This document shows, one piece after another, positions 16,760 through 24,999 of a stretch of DNA of 64,000 nucleotides (position 1 is its first letter; each line of letters begins with the position of its first letter). Both the position numbers and the translations under genes were made by a program. The DNA is taken from NCBI GenBank assembly GCA_031385545.1, contig JANNBN010000140.1, positions 62,001-126,000 of the forward strand. The letters are read 5' to 3'. The notes beneath the pieces were generated by a model. The model saw only the letters and a program-made list of their open reading frames with translations. It had not been told where the DNA came from and did no database searches. This DNA comes from JANNBN01 sp031385545. Its GTDB lineage: Bacteria; Actinomycetota; Acidimicrobiia; Acidimicrobiales; JANYDT01.

Positions 16760-18325
16760 TCACCACGATCTCCCTCCAGACGGACTCACCGTCGTTGACG
16801 TCTCGGGAGGTGCACCATCTGAGTCGGCACTTCTGACTGCGATCGGCGTCGAAGTCGAAGTCGAAACAGAAGCGGCATTGGTCGACGGGGTGGACGACGA
16901 GGTGGTTGTGACCGGAGGAGTCCGGGAAGGAACCGAGGTCGCAGGCGTCACCGCGGCCGTAGTCGGCGGCGTAGTCGGCGGCGAAGTTGGCGGCGTGATT
17001 GGCCGCGTCGTCGGCGGAGCCGTGGGAGCCACCGTCGTGCCCGGCGAGGGAGCCGGGATCGTGGCCGTTGGTGGGGCGACCTGCGGAATTGGCACCACTG
17101 ATCCCCAGGTCCTGCGCTTCGGATCGGTGGCGCGGCAGAGCCCGTCGATGACGGTCGCCGCGGCCGTTACCCCAAGCCCAGGGCCAGCGATTTTGGCCAC
17201 GGCGGTACTCATCACCTTCAGCTTCACCAACTTCGCGGCGCCAGCCGCAGTTGCTCCGGGTATCTCGGCGTTGATCACCTTGACGGCGTGTGTGTACACC
17301 GCTCTCGTGGCGGCGGTGCCCACCGTTGAAGGGGTTGCGCGATAGACGCCCTCACCGTCCGCGTTGTACGCGGACCCGACAAGATCAACCCAACCGATGA
17401 GGCTGTAGAAGCTGGCCACATTGCACACTGCCCCGGTGATTGGGTTTCGAGGTTTCGCGGGCAACGGCACCCGTGCTTCACCATAGGTCTTGGCCACCTG
17501 GTCCAGGTCGTACACACCGGCAACCTGATCGCCGTAGCTGGTGAACATCTTCAGCCCACGAGGATCGTCGGCCAGCGCGCGGGCTGCTGTGCGCAGTTCC
17601 TCGGGATAGGGCGGGTACGTCATCCGCAGCAGATCAGCGCGTGACACTTTGCCGTCGAGTTTTCCCTCCCGAGCACCGTCGAACGCTGCAAAGTTGTCGA
17701 TCATCACCCGATATGCCGCTTGGCGTTCTTTATAGGCATCGACGTCGCCTTTGCTGATTCGTTGGTCGGCGACCTGTGTCTTTGCGTCGGCGAGGTCGAT
17801 GGCATCGACAACGGCCCGATGGGCAAGCAGCCAAACTGCAGCGGCAGCAGTCCGCGGGTCGGTTGCATGTTCAGCGGCCCACTGAAGATCACCGACCGAC
17901 ACGATGCCGTCAACTCCCCCGCCGCGGATGTTGTCCAAGGCGTCGAACGATGAATCGAGCACGCCGGTGGCAAGGTCCGAAGCGGTGCGCCCGAGATCCG
18001 TTGCGGTTCTCATTCGAGGAGCAATTGCTGCGAAGGCCATGTCGAAGGAAACCGTCAGCGTGTCAGCCTTTCGCAGCCGTTCTGCAATGTCGCCGACGTA
18101 GCTGTCGATATCGCCGCAGGCGAACCCGAGTGCCAGCAACGGTTCGCCGTCACCATGAACCCGATAATCGGCTCCCACCCGATCGTTGAAGCCGGCCACT
18201 GCACCGCTGATCCGGGCTCCGGCATCGGCCAGGTCCGACGCTCGTTGGGCGCCGACCCGAGAGAACCCGACCATGAGGTCAAGGTGCCCTTTGACCAACG
18301 TGCACCGATCGGTTCCCGTGCTCAC
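16760..18325 (-). CDS. Large protein with degenerate EF-hand loops and Thr/Pro-rich tail; possible partner/effector of a WXG-like protein
   Basis: 521 residues with no signal peptide. Residues 1-110 are helical. Residues 130-240 hold three calcium-loop-like segments: DNIRGGGVDGIVSVGDLQWA, ADQRISKGDVDAYKE and DGAREGKLDGKVSRADLLRM. The middle (about 290-390) is moderately hydrophobic. The last 120 residues are almost only Thr, Pro, Ser, Ala and Val, a cell-wall-spanning or disordered tail. The GTG start overlaps the stop of the WXG-like gene by 4 nt. I do not recognise a catalytic domain. By position and shape it resembles type VII secretion substrates (inference). Confidence 0.6.
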   Translation of the reverse strand: MSTGTDRCTLVKGHLDLMVGFSRVGAQRASDLADAGARISGAVAGFNDRVGADYRVHGDGEPLLALGFACGDIDSYVGDIAERLRKADTLTVSFDMAFAAIAPRMRTATDLGRTASDLATGVLDSSFDALDNIRGGGVDGIVSVGDLQWAAEHATDPRTAAAAVWLLAHRAVVDAIDLADAKTQVADQRISKGDVDAYKERQAAYRVMIDNFAAFDGAREGKLDGKVSRADLLRMTYPPYPEELRTAARALADDPRGLKMFTSYGDQVAGVYDLDQVAKTYGEARVPLPAKPRNPITGAVCNVASFYSLIGWVDLVGSAYNADGEGVYRATPSTVGTAATRAVYTHAVKVINAEIPGATAAGAAKLVKLKVMSTAVAKIAGPGLGVTAAATVIDGLCRATDPKRRTWGSVVPIPQVAPPTATIPAPSPGTTVAPTAPPTTRPITPPTSPPTTPPTTAAVTPATSVPSRTPPVTTTSSSTPSTNAASVSTSTSTPIAVRSADSDGAPPETSTTVSPSGGRSW

Positions 18326-18774
18326 AGCGCATCACCCTGGCCGGGCTCGTCAGGTGCATCCTTGAGTGCCCGCGCCTTCGCCTTCGCCTTCGCCTTTGCG
18401 GCAGCCGATGCAGCCGCTGCCTCGGCTTCGCGTCGCTGTGCTTCTGCGAGCGCTTCGCGTTGCTGTTCAGCCCATCTGACTCTGGCCGCGTGTTGTGCGG
18501 CACGATCGGCCGACGCGTGAGCACGTTGTGACTCGATGCGAGTCGCGAGTGACCGCAAATGCTCCAGCGTGGACGCTGCCACCATTTCGAGGCCCGTGTG
18601 CTGCTGATCGAACCAACGCTGCGCATATCCCTCCCACCAAAACCCCAGGTCGTGCACGCGGGTTCGCCGGTCTTCGAGCAGGCGTTCCGTCGAGCCGATC
18701 GCCGACCGGACGACGGCTACAGCATGGGCTGCAGCTGCATCATCGAACCGAATCTCCGTGTTCACGTCCCACAT
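18322..18774 (-). CDS. Small helical WXG100-like protein
   Basis: 150 residues. The N-terminal 85 residues form two predicted helices joined around FWWEGYAQRWFDQQ, a W-x-G turn like that of ESAT-6/WXG100 proteins. The C-terminal part is a charged Ala/Arg/Glu/Lys helix with an (AKA)n run, probably a coiled coil. ATG 18774 is preferred; another ATG 11 codons upstream is possible. It is translationally coupled to the following EF-hand-like gene. No secretion ATPase is adjacent. Confidence 0.6.
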   Translation of the reverse strand: MWDVNTEIRFDDAAAAHAVAVVRSAIGSTERLLEDRRTRVHDLGFWWEGYAQRWFDQQHTGLEMVAASTLEHLRSLATRIESQRAHASADRAAQHAARVRWAEQQREALAEAQRREAEAAAASAAAKAKAKAKARALKDAPDEPGQGDAL

Positions 18775-18857
18775 GTTCCAAATACTGTCAGATGTTATGA
18801 AATACATCAAGGGGTGACGGGCAAAGAATCCCCGCAGAGCCGCCCACCGCGGCGCAG

Positions 18858-18863
18858 TAGGTT
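18858..18863 (+). promoter_or_regulatory. Putative -10 box close to start codon
   Basis: TAGGTT lies 8 nt before ATG 18872, with no ribosome-binding site between. It is the same hexamer as at smpB and suggests a leaderless transcript. Confidence 0.35.
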
Positions 18864-18871
18864 GCAGGCCG

Positions 18872-19264
18872 ATGAATCCGCAGGTTTTGGCTGTCACTGC
18901 GCTGGTTGCGCTCTTGTTCGGTGGAGGCCTTTTGGTTGCCGACGCCCGAACTCGGTCACAGATTGTGTGGTTGCGGGCAAATGGGGTGGAGGCGGCTGCC
19001 ACCGTCGTGGGGCGAGCGGTCCAGCACCGCAAACCCGTCATCGTGTGCCGCCTCGAAAGCGGGCAGCAGATTACCGTTGTCCACCGAGGCGAATTGCCGC
19101 TCCGAATGGGCGACTCGGTGCAACTGCGCCACACGGTGACGCCGTCGGGGAAAACCGACGCAGAATTGTTGGCCGAACCTCGCCACAGCATCGGCCGCGG
19201 AGTTGGCATCTCGCTGGCGATCGGGATCGTGCTGCTGGGCGCCGTGCTCGCTGCCCTCAGCTGA
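18872..19264 (+). CDS. Small membrane protein (DUF3592-like)
   Basis: 130 residues. One transmembrane helix at each end (VLAVTALVALLFGGGLLVA, 5-23; GISLAIGIVLLGAVLAAL, about 111-128) encloses a small beta-rich loop domain (GVEAAATVVGRAVQHRKPVI ... RMGDSVQLRHTVTPSG). This two-helix architecture fits DUF3592 proteins; function unknown. Divergent from the WXG-like gene. Confidence 0.55.
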   Translation: MNPQVLAVTALVALLFGGGLLVADARTRSQIVWLRANGVEAAATVVGRAVQHRKPVIVCRLESGQQITVVHRGELPLRMGDSVQLRHTVTPSGKTDAELLAEPRHSIGRGVGISLAIGIVLLGAVLAALS

Positions 19265-19265
19265 C

Positions 19266-19291
19266 CCGCCACCTCATTGGCCAGGTGGCGG
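19266..19291. terminator. Hairpin terminator shared by convergent genes
   Basis: Perfect 9-bp stem CCGCCACCT / AGGTGGCGG with an 8-nt loop, filling the 29-nt gap between the stops of the membrane protein (+) and the sulfatase (-). Confidence 0.7.
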
Positions 19292-19293
19292 CC

Positions 19294-20820
19294 TCAGACC
19301 GGGGCCTGCACCGACCGCCGAGAGACCATCACAGGAAACGATGCGCGCATATCATCGAGCAGGTCTTCCTTCACCGAGGCCACCGCAGGGTCGTCGAACA
19401 GGTTCACCCGTTGCAGCGGATCATCGATGTTGTTGTACAACTCACCCTCGGTTCCGTCATGCACGGTACCCGGCAGGTACGCGGTGACCAGCCAGCCGTC
19501 TCGGTACATGCTGCGAAGTGCCATCTCGACGCCGAACAGGCTGGAGTCCCACTCGGTGAGAACTCGCTGATGCGCTCCCCCGCCATCGGTCGCTGGAAGC
19601 GGGGCACCCTCCATCCACTCGGGTACGGCGATTCCCGCAATGGAACAGAACGTGGGCGCAAGGTCGACAAGCCCGACAGGGTCCGTGACTTCTCGGGAGA
19701 CCTGCACGCCCGACGAAGGCGCAGGCCGCCAGATCATCGGCACGCGTAGTAAACCGTCGACGTGGTACGGCCCCTTGAACAACAGGCCGAAATCGCCCTG
19801 CAACTCGCCGTGGTCCGCACTGACGAAGACATCGGTGTCGGCGTCCCAGCCTTTACCGATGACGGTCGCCATGATTGCCCCGATCGCTTCGTCAATGAGC
19901 TCGTTCTCGATGTGCACCATCGCGTTGACCTCGCGCACCTGCTGTGCAGTGAGACTGGCCGGAGCCCACGTGGTTGGTGCCTCGAAGTTGGCAACCAAGG
20001 TGCCGTCGTACCAGCGGCGCCAGTGCCGTGGCTTGCCGTCGATCACCGATTCGCGAACTGCCGCATCCTCGATGTATCCGGCGGGCAGATCGAGGTCGCG
20101 CCAGTCGACCCGGTGCGTCTCCGAAGCCGGTGGGTCCCACGGGTGATGCGGGTCAGGGAAGCTGACCCACAGGAACCAGTCTTCGTCGTCTGGCAGGGAC
20201 CGCAGCCATTCGATGGACCGCTGCGCCACCCAGTCCGTGTGATACCAATCCGTGGGCATCTGGTTGACGTGCACCTGCGGTGCGCCGGTGTCGCCGCCTC
20301 CCAGCCCGTTGACGTTCATGCCGGCGTCGAGCACCGGGTAGAACATGCCAACGCCTTCGGGGTGGTTGTCACGCAGCCACGACGCATAGTGCAGCCAGCC
20401 TGCCCCCGAGTGTGCAGCCAACTCCAAATGATCGAAACCACGCAGCACATCGTGTTGGCCTCGGGAGGCAAGCGAGTTCTCGGGGAACGCGAAGAACGGG
20501 TCGACGAACGGATCGAAGTGGCTCTTACCGATAAGCGCCGTCTTGTATCCGGCGTCTCGGAGCACGGCCGCAACGCTGGGGGCATCGACGGGCAACTGCA
20601 CCCCGTTCATCCACACCCCATGTGTGCTGACGTGCTGCCCCGTGAGCATGGTGGCGCGGCTCGGCATGCACACAACCGACTGCGGATGGCAGCGTCGATA
20701 CGTCGTTCCGGCGGCGGCCAACGCATCGACCACCGGGGTGCGAGCGATAGACCCACCATTGCATCCGAACGCCTCGTAACGCTGCTGATCGGACGTTATG
20801 TACAGGATCTTGCGGCCCAT
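19294..20820 (-). CDS. Sulfatase (arylsulfatase family, Cys type)
   Basis: 508 residues. Formylglycine-dependent sulfatase: Cys51 in CMPSRATMLTG (C-x-P-S-R) is the residue converted to formylglycine. Metal ligands are expected from SDQQ (10-13) and DVFVSADHGELQGDFGLLFK. The C-terminal HxxGL-type region is YHVDGLLRVPMIW. No signal peptide is present, so the protein is probably cytoplasmic. The substrate (sulfate ester or choline-sulfate-like) is not resolvable. An SRPBCC gene ends 10 nt upstream. Confidence 0.9.
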   Translation of the reverse strand: MGRKILYITSDQQRYEAFGCNGGSIARTPVVDALAAAGTTYRRCHPQSVVCMPSRATMLTGQHVSTHGVWMNGVQLPVDAPSVAAVLRDAGYKTALIGKSHFDPFVDPFFAFPENSLASRGQHDVLRGFDHLELAAHSGAGWLHYASWLRDNHPEGVGMFYPVLDAGMNVNGLGGGDTGAPQVHVNQMPTDWYHTDWVAQRSIEWLRSLPDDEDWFLWVSFPDPHHPWDPPASETHRVDWRDLDLPAGYIEDAAVRESVIDGKPRHWRRWYDGTLVANFEAPTTWAPASLTAQQVREVNAMVHIENELIDEAIGAIMATVIGKGWDADTDVFVSADHGELQGDFGLLFKGPYHVDGLLRVPMIWRPAPSSGVQVSREVTDPVGLVDLAPTFCSIAGIAVPEWMEGAPLPATDGGGAHQRVLTEWDSSLFGVEMALRSMYRDGWLVTAYLPGTVHDGTEGELYNNIDDPLQRVNLFDDPAVASVKEDLLDDMRASFPVMVSRRSVQAPV

Positions 20821-20829
20821 GACCTGCTC

Positions 20830-21345
20830 TTACCGGTATGCGGCTGCGGCCGCGGCCGCTTCGAGTTGTGACTTGAGCGATGCCAGCGCACGTTCGATGG
20901 CGCCGCCGAACGACAGCGCGATCGGCCGTGGTGCCATGTCGGTGCTGTAGACCACGAGACAGGTCTGCGGCGCTTTCGGCACCTGTGGGATCTCGATCAC
21001 ATCGATCGTTGCGAGATGGTGCGTGAAGACGGAGACCGGACGCAGGGCGTACTGCAGGCGTCGTTGGACGTTGTCGACGACGACGATGTCCTCGGTCATC
21101 ACCATCCCGGTCGGCATCGTCACCTTGCGCACCTGTTTGTCCGTGTCTGGGTCAGGCTCGCACCACGACGCAACCAGCCCGGTGAACCATGACGCGTTGT
21201 TGGGCACGTCGGCGATGCGATCCCAGGCCGCCTCGGGAGAACACTCGATGACCGTGTGTCGCCGGACCGTCCCCCACGGTGCCGTGAGCCCGTACGCAGC
21301 AAACTCCAACGTGTCATGGTGCGTACTGTTGAGGGGTTCAGCCAT
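20830..21345 (-). CDS. SRPBCC (START-like) family protein
   Basis: 171 residues. It follows the polyketide cyclase/dehydrase pattern: TVRRHTVIECSPEAAWDRIA (first strand and helix), a central beta-sheet (VRKVTMPTGMVMTEDIVVVD), and a long C-terminal helix (GGAIERALASLKSQLEAAAA). It would bind a hydrophobic ligand. The tail of alanines is a low-complexity extension. Likely in one transcript with the sulfatase. Confidence 0.75.
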   Translation of the reverse strand: MAEPLNSTHHDTLEFAAYGLTAPWGTVRRHTVIECSPEAAWDRIADVPNNASWFTGLVASWCEPDPDTDKQVRKVTMPTGMVMTEDIVVVDNVQRRLQYALRPVSVFTHHLATIDVIEIPQVPKAPQTCLVVYSTDMAPRPIALSFGGAIERALASLKSQLEAAAAAAAYR

Positions 21346-21381
21346 GGTGTTCCGGGTTCACCCCTTCACTTCAACACAATG

Positions 21382-21396
21382 TGCACTTATCGTGCA
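21382..21396. promoter_or_regulatory. 15-bp inverted repeat upstream of the SRPBCC gene
   Basis: TGCAC-TTATC-GTGCA, 37 nt upstream of the SRPBCC start in the divergent intergenic region. A candidate operator. Confidence 0.35.
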
Positions 21397-21432
21397 AGAA
21401 GCTGGCGCAGTTGAACGACGGTTGTGCTGGAC

Positions 21433-21450
21433 ACGATGCAGCTGCATCGT
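21433..21450. promoter_or_regulatory. 18-bp perfect palindrome, candidate operator
   Basis: ACGATGCAG/CTGCATCGT lies between the divergent SRPBCC and glyoxalase genes, about 50 nt upstream of the predicted glyoxalase -10 box. Perfect dyads of this length are typical of dimeric repressor sites. No regulator gene is adjacent. Confidence 0.5.
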
Positions 21451-21502
21451 CGAAACAGGCCGTCTACTTTGCTGTCCTGGCGCCGAGATGGACAGCTGGT
21501 CG

Positions 21503-21508
21503 TACAAT
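21503..21508 (+). promoter_or_regulatory. Putative -10 box for leaderless glyoxalase gene
   Basis: TACAAT, five of six to consensus, ends 6 nt before GTG 21515. This supports that start and a leaderless mRNA. Confidence 0.5.
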
Positions 21509-21514
21509 CGTGCT

Positions 21515-21988
21515 GTGCAATGTTCGTGCTGCGGTGAAGTTCGGGACGCTTCGATGGTGTCGGCGTTGCAGTGCCACGACGAGATCAAGATCTGTCGGAT
21601 GTGCGCGCGATGGCTGGTGGCACGCACCGGGGGCGTTGACGTCACTCCGACACTGCCCGTTGCCGACATGGCCACGACCGTCAGGTTCTGGGAGGCCGCT
21701 GGGTTCGATGTCAATCGGTACGACGACGGGTTCGCGTTCGTCAGTTTCGAAGACCAGAGCGTCTTCGACCTTGATCTCGTCGACGGTTTCGACCCTGCCT
21801 CGAACTGCGCCGGTTGTTACATCGTCACGGACCACACCGAAGACTGGCATTCCCGCTTCGCAGCCGCCGGAATGACGGTCACGCCGATGGAAGACATGCC
21901 CTGGGGCATGCGCGAGTTCGCCGTGACCGATCCGAACGGCAACCGGATTCGGATCGGGCGATCGACCCCCGACTCCGCCGTCGGGTAG
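21515..21988 (+). CDS. Zinc-finger/glyoxalase (VOC) fusion protein
   Basis: 157 residues from GTG 21515. Residues 1-40 carry two Cys pairs (CSCC and CRMC in ICRMCARW), a likely zinc ribbon. Residues 45-150 form a vicinal-oxygen-chelate domain: TPTLPVADMATTVRFWEAAG, then FEDQSVFDLDLV, and MREFAVTDPNGNRIRIGRS, as in bleomycin-resistance/glyoxalase proteins. An ATG at 21488 would add nine residues but would overlap the predicted -10 box. The substrate is unknown. Confidence 0.75.
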   Translation: MQCSCCGEVRDASMVSALQCHDEIKICRMCARWLVARTGGVDVTPTLPVADMATTVRFWEAAGFDVNRYDDGFAFVSFEDQSVFDLDLVDGFDPASNCAGCYIVTDHTEDWHSRFAAAGMTVTPMEDMPWGMREFAVTDPNGNRIRIGRSTPDSAVG

Positions 21989-22019
21989 TTCATCGAGACG
22001 AGAGCATCCGGACGCGGCA

Positions 22020-22042
22020 CTGCCCGCCGGTTGGGCGGGCAG
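22020..22042. terminator. Hairpin terminator between glyoxalase and rpmE2
   Basis: 9-bp perfect stem CTGCCCGCC / GGCGGGCAG with a 5-nt loop, 31 nt after the glyoxalase stop and before the convergent rpmE2 stop. Confidence 0.65.
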
Positions 22043-22077
22043 ATCACAACAACAGCTCCGAAACAGAGCCCGGGTGG

Positions 22078-22332
22078 TCAGCCCTTCTTACGCTCGCCGA
22101 ACCGCTTGTTGAAGCGATCCACGCGGCCCGCTGTATCCACGATCTTCATCTTGCCGGTGTAGAACGGGTGGCTCATGTCGGATAATTCGACGTCGACAAC
22201 CGGGTAGGTGTTGCCGTCTTCGTGCACCACGGTCTTCTCGGTCTTGACGGTCGAACGGGTGATGAACACGTAGTTGGCGGACTGGTCGCGGAACGCGACG
22301 GGCCGGTACTCGGGGTGGATGCCAGGCTGCAT
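22078..22332 (-). CDS. rpmE2: Ribosomal protein L31, type B (zinc-free paralogue)
   Basis: 84 residues. MQPGIHPEYRPVAFRDQSAN and LSDMSHPFYTGKMKIVDTAG are the L31 hallmarks. The CxxC zinc residues of type A L31 are absent, so this is the C-minus (type B) form that replaces L31 under zinc limitation in many bacteria. A good ribosome site (AGGAG, 7 nt before ATG) is present. No Zur-type site was recognised upstream. Confidence 0.93.
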   Translation of the reverse strand: MQPGIHPEYRPVAFRDQSANYVFITRSTVKTEKTVVHEDGNTYPVVDVELSDMSHPFYTGKMKIVDTAGRVDRFNKRFGERKKG

Positions 22333-22432
22333 GAGAACTCCTTAGCCGGGAAACGGCTGTGACCGTGAACCGGCTTTGCCGGACGGACCACCGAGTTTAG
22401 GCCACGGATGCGCACCCTGCCGCGCGCCAGGA

Positions 22433-23137
22433 TCAACAATCAGGACGTTCGTACACCCAGGGCCCCGATGCGTCCATGTGGATGCGGTGGCGCAGTCCCG
22501 GCGTGGCGAGGGTGGCCCCGTCCGCCAACGCCGCATCGGGATGCCAGGCAACGACGAACTGACCGTCTTGCTTGATCATGGTCGTGGCGTACTGGTCCGG
22601 TTCTTTGGATGCAGCATGGGACAGCGCATCGAGCGTCGTGGCAAACGGCACCAGACAGGTCAGTGTGATGAAGGTGGGAGGGGCAAGTTGGACATCGCCT
22701 GCATCGCGACGACGCAGCGCCTCGCTCGGGGTGAGCCAGGCGTGCCCGACAATTTCCCCGTCATCGACCGCCACTTCGGCTTCGCTTCCCACCGGCGCAA
22801 GGAAGAATCCCGTTCCGAACCGCCGGGGTTCCGTAACGGGCGGCGTCCAGTGCGACCAGCGAACCAGCGAACCTGGCTCGACCACGAGGCCAGTTTCTTC
22901 AACTGCCTCGCGAACGGCGCAGGCCACGTCGTCGGCATCGTCGTCGTCGACCCGTCCCCCCGGAAAGACCCAATACCCGGCGAACGCACCCCGGCCGCTG
23001 TTGCGTTGCAGCAGCAGAACTTCGAGACCATCGGAGCCGTCACGCAACAGCACGACGGTGGCAGCAGGAATCAACGGTGCAACGGCGGGTGTTTCAGAAA
23101 AGGGAGGTTCGGGGAACGGGGGTTCGGGGGCGGACAC
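22433..23137 (-). CDS. NUDIX hydrolase
   Basis: 234 residues from GTG 23137. The Nudix region is FAGYWVFPGGRVDDDDADDV then REAVEETGL; the REUxEExGU half is intact, but the first half is stretched by one residue and its usual Glu is an Asp/Ala run, as in NUDT19-like proteins. It probably hydrolyses a nucleoside diphosphate derivative. ATG 23224 would give a 29-residue longer protein but lies inside the divergent terC promoter. The N-terminal EPPFPEPPFSETP is low complexity. Confidence 0.75.
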   Translation of the reverse strand: MSAPEPPFPEPPFSETPAVAPLIPAATVVLLRDGSDGLEVLLLQRNSGRGAFAGYWVFPGGRVDDDDADDVACAVREAVEETGLVVEPGSLVRWSHWTPPVTEPRRFGTGFFLAPVGSEAEVAVDDGEIVGHAWLTPSEALRRRDAGDVQLAPPTFITLTCLVPFATTLDALSHAASKEPDQYATTMIKQDGQFVVAWHPDAALADGATLATPGLRHRIHMDASGPWVYERPDC

Positions 23138-23205
23138 CGACTCATGCTGACAGCCGGGCGACGAATCAGACAATCCGGGCGACGAATCCGCATCGCGACC
23201 AATAG

Positions 23206-23236
23206 TTGCACCTAGTAGTTGCATAGGGGCTACACT
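23206..23236 (+). promoter_or_regulatory. Putative terC promoter
   Basis: -35 TTGCAC (23206-23211) and -10 TACACT (23231-23236) with 19-nt spacing, 34 nt upstream of ATG 23271. A duplicated TAGTTGCA occurs at 23203 and 23216. Confidence 0.4.
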
Positions 23237-23270
23237 CCTCCGAACTCCAATCAGGAAGCCTCTCCTCCTC

Positions 23271-24308
23271 ATGCTGACACTGCACCCCCCGCTGAACGCC
23301 ACCCTTCGCTTCTCGTCAAGGCTCGTCGCCTCCGGAAGCTCCGGCAGTTCGGACCCGGACAAGCAGTTCTTCGCCGGTCAGGTCCCAACGTGGTGCTGGT
23401 TCGTCCTCCTCGGGGCGATCGCAGCGATGCTTGCGATTGATCTCGTCCGCCATGACGACGAACACGAACCGACGGCGAAAGGCGCTCTGAAGGAATCACT
23501 GATCTGGATCCTTTGCGGTCTGAGCTTCTCAATCTTCGTGTTCTGGCAGTTCGGTTCGGTGGCGTGGACCGAGTACCTGAGCGGCTACGTGATCGAGAAA
23601 TCGCTCAGCGTCGACAACGTCTTCGTATGGGCACTGTTGTTCTCTGCGTTCAAGATCCCTCTGCGCTACCAGCACCGCGTGTTGTTCTGGGGCATCTTCG
23701 GTGCACTTGCCTTTCGTGCCATCTTCATCGGCCTGGGCTCGGCGTTGATCAGCAAGTTCTGGTGGATGCTCGTCCTGTTCGGCCTGTTCTTGGTGTACAC
23801 CGGGTTCAAGATCCTGCGCCACAAGGACAGTGACGACGAAGAAGCAAAGACAAGTGGGCTGGGTCTGCTCCGCAAGATCATGCCCGTCACGGATCAGTAC
23901 GACGGCAAGAAGTTCTTCACGATGGAGAACGCAAAGCGCACGGCCACGCCGCTGTTCGCATGCCTGGTCGTTGTCGAAGTCACCGACATCGTCTTCGCAG
24001 TCGACTCTGTGCCAGCCATCCTTGCGGTGTCGCGTTCACCGTTCCTGGTCTTTGCGTCGAACGCGTTCGCGATTCTCGGCCTGCGAGCGATGTATTTCCT
24101 GCTCGCCGATGCCAAAGAGCGCTTCAAGTACCTGAGCACGGCCCTTGGCATCATCCTCGTGTTCGTCGGCCTGAAGATGGTGGCCAGCCACTGGTACCAC
24201 CTCGACACCCGTGTCTCGCTTGCGGTCATCATCCTGGTACTCGCCGGCGGCGTGGTGGCCAGCATCAAGTCCGCGCCAAAGCTGACCGACGAGCCGGAAC
24301 TCAACTAG
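23271..24308 (+). CDS. TerC family integral membrane protein (Alx/TerC)
   Basis: 345 residues with about nine transmembrane helices. TerC signature blocks are EKSLSVDNVFVWALLFSAF (about 105-123), with the conserved acidic/Asn intramembrane residues, and VVVEVTDIVFAVDSVPAILA (about 226-245). TerC/Alx proteins are linked to tellurite resistance and to manganese export that metallates exported proteins. An intracellular acidic loop (ILRHKDSDDEEAKTSG) separates the two halves. No ter operon is present, so a housekeeping Mn role is more likely than tellurite resistance. Confidence 0.9.
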   Translation: MLTLHPPLNATLRFSSRLVASGSSGSSDPDKQFFAGQVPTWCWFVLLGAIAAMLAIDLVRHDDEHEPTAKGALKESLIWILCGLSFSIFVFWQFGSVAWTEYLSGYVIEKSLSVDNVFVWALLFSAFKIPLRYQHRVLFWGIFGALAFRAIFIGLGSALISKFWWMLVLFGLFLVYTGFKILRHKDSDDEEAKTSGLGLLRKIMPVTDQYDGKKFFTMENAKRTATPLFACLVVVEVTDIVFAVDSVPAILAVSRSPFLVFASNAFAILGLRAMYFLLADAKERFKYLSTALGIILVFVGLKMVASHWYHLDTRVSLAVIILVLAGGVVASIKSAPKLTDEPELN

Positions 24309-24324
24309 GCAGCTGCAGTCGACA

Positions 24325-24999
24325 TCACGCCAGCAGCCGATACCGGTGCTCAGGCCGGCCGGTGGAGCCATAACGCATGGTCAGCTCCGACCGGCCCACG
24401 AGAACCAGATGTTCAAGATAACGGCGCGCGCTCGCCCGTGAGATTCCGGTTGCGGAGGACACCTCGGAGGCCGAACGCGCGTCGGTGAGATGAAGCGAGC
24501 CGAGCACCAGATCAAGTGTGGTCGGCGACAATCCCTTGGGGAGCGCTGTGGCCACCGGATGGCGCACCGCGAACAACGCGTCGATGGAATCCTGAGTGAC
24601 AACATGCGCGGCCCTGAGCGCGTGTGCGGCCTCGAACAACTCTTGCACCTGTCCGAGCTGGGCGCTGAGCGCTGCCGGGTCGAACGGTTTCACGAGGTAG
24701 CGCAGGGCACCGAGACGCATGATCGTTGCAATCGTGTCAGCATCGCGAGCAGCGGTAATGACGATCACCTCGCAGGTGGACCCGTTAGCGCGCAAGGCAC
24801 CGAGGAACTCCACCCCGCTGTGGTCCGGAAGGAACACGTCGAGCACGACCAGGTCAGGGTTCAGGTCTTTTACGGCTTTCAGGGCGGTGGCGGCGGAATG
24901 GGCCACGCCGACAACCTCGAAGCCCGGTTGACGATCAACCAGCCGCCGATGCACATCGGCAACCATGAAGTCGTCATCGACGACGAGCACCGAAATCAA
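24325..24999 (-). CDS. tctD: CitB/DcuR-type response regulator of the tct system
   Basis: 224 residues. The receiver domain has DDD near residue 10, phospho-acceptor Asp in LVVLDVFLPDHSG (about 57), TAARD and LVKPFDPAAL (Lys). A C-terminal winged helix (SSATGISRASARRYLEHLVL) recognises DNA. The start is TTG 24999, whose last bases form the kinase stop (TTGA); GTG 24990 is an alternative. Downstream of the TctCBA transporter and its kinase, it should control uptake of a tri- or dicarboxylate. The symbol is by context. Confidence 0.8.
   Translation of the reverse strand: MISVLVVDDDFMVADVHRRLVDRQPGFEVVGVAHSAATALKAVKDLNPDLVVLDVFLPDHSGVEFLGALRANGSTCEVIVITAARDADTIATIMRLGALRYLVKPFDPAALSAQLGQVQELFEAAHALRAAHVVTQDSIDALFAVRHPVATALPKGLSPTTLDLVLGSLHLTDARSASEVSSATGISRASARRYLEHLVLVGRSELTMRYGSTGRPEHRYRLLA

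Noticed and set aside
16760..17140. Plus-strand frame rich in Val/Gly (GGVVGGEVGGVIGRVVGG)
   Set aside because: It is the complement of the Thr/Pro-rich tail of the minus-strand protein; low complexity only.
23138..23224. Longer N-terminus for the NUDIX protein from ATG 23224
   Set aside because: The added segment is non-conserved and would overlap the divergent terC promoter, so GTG 23137 is preferred, though not proven.
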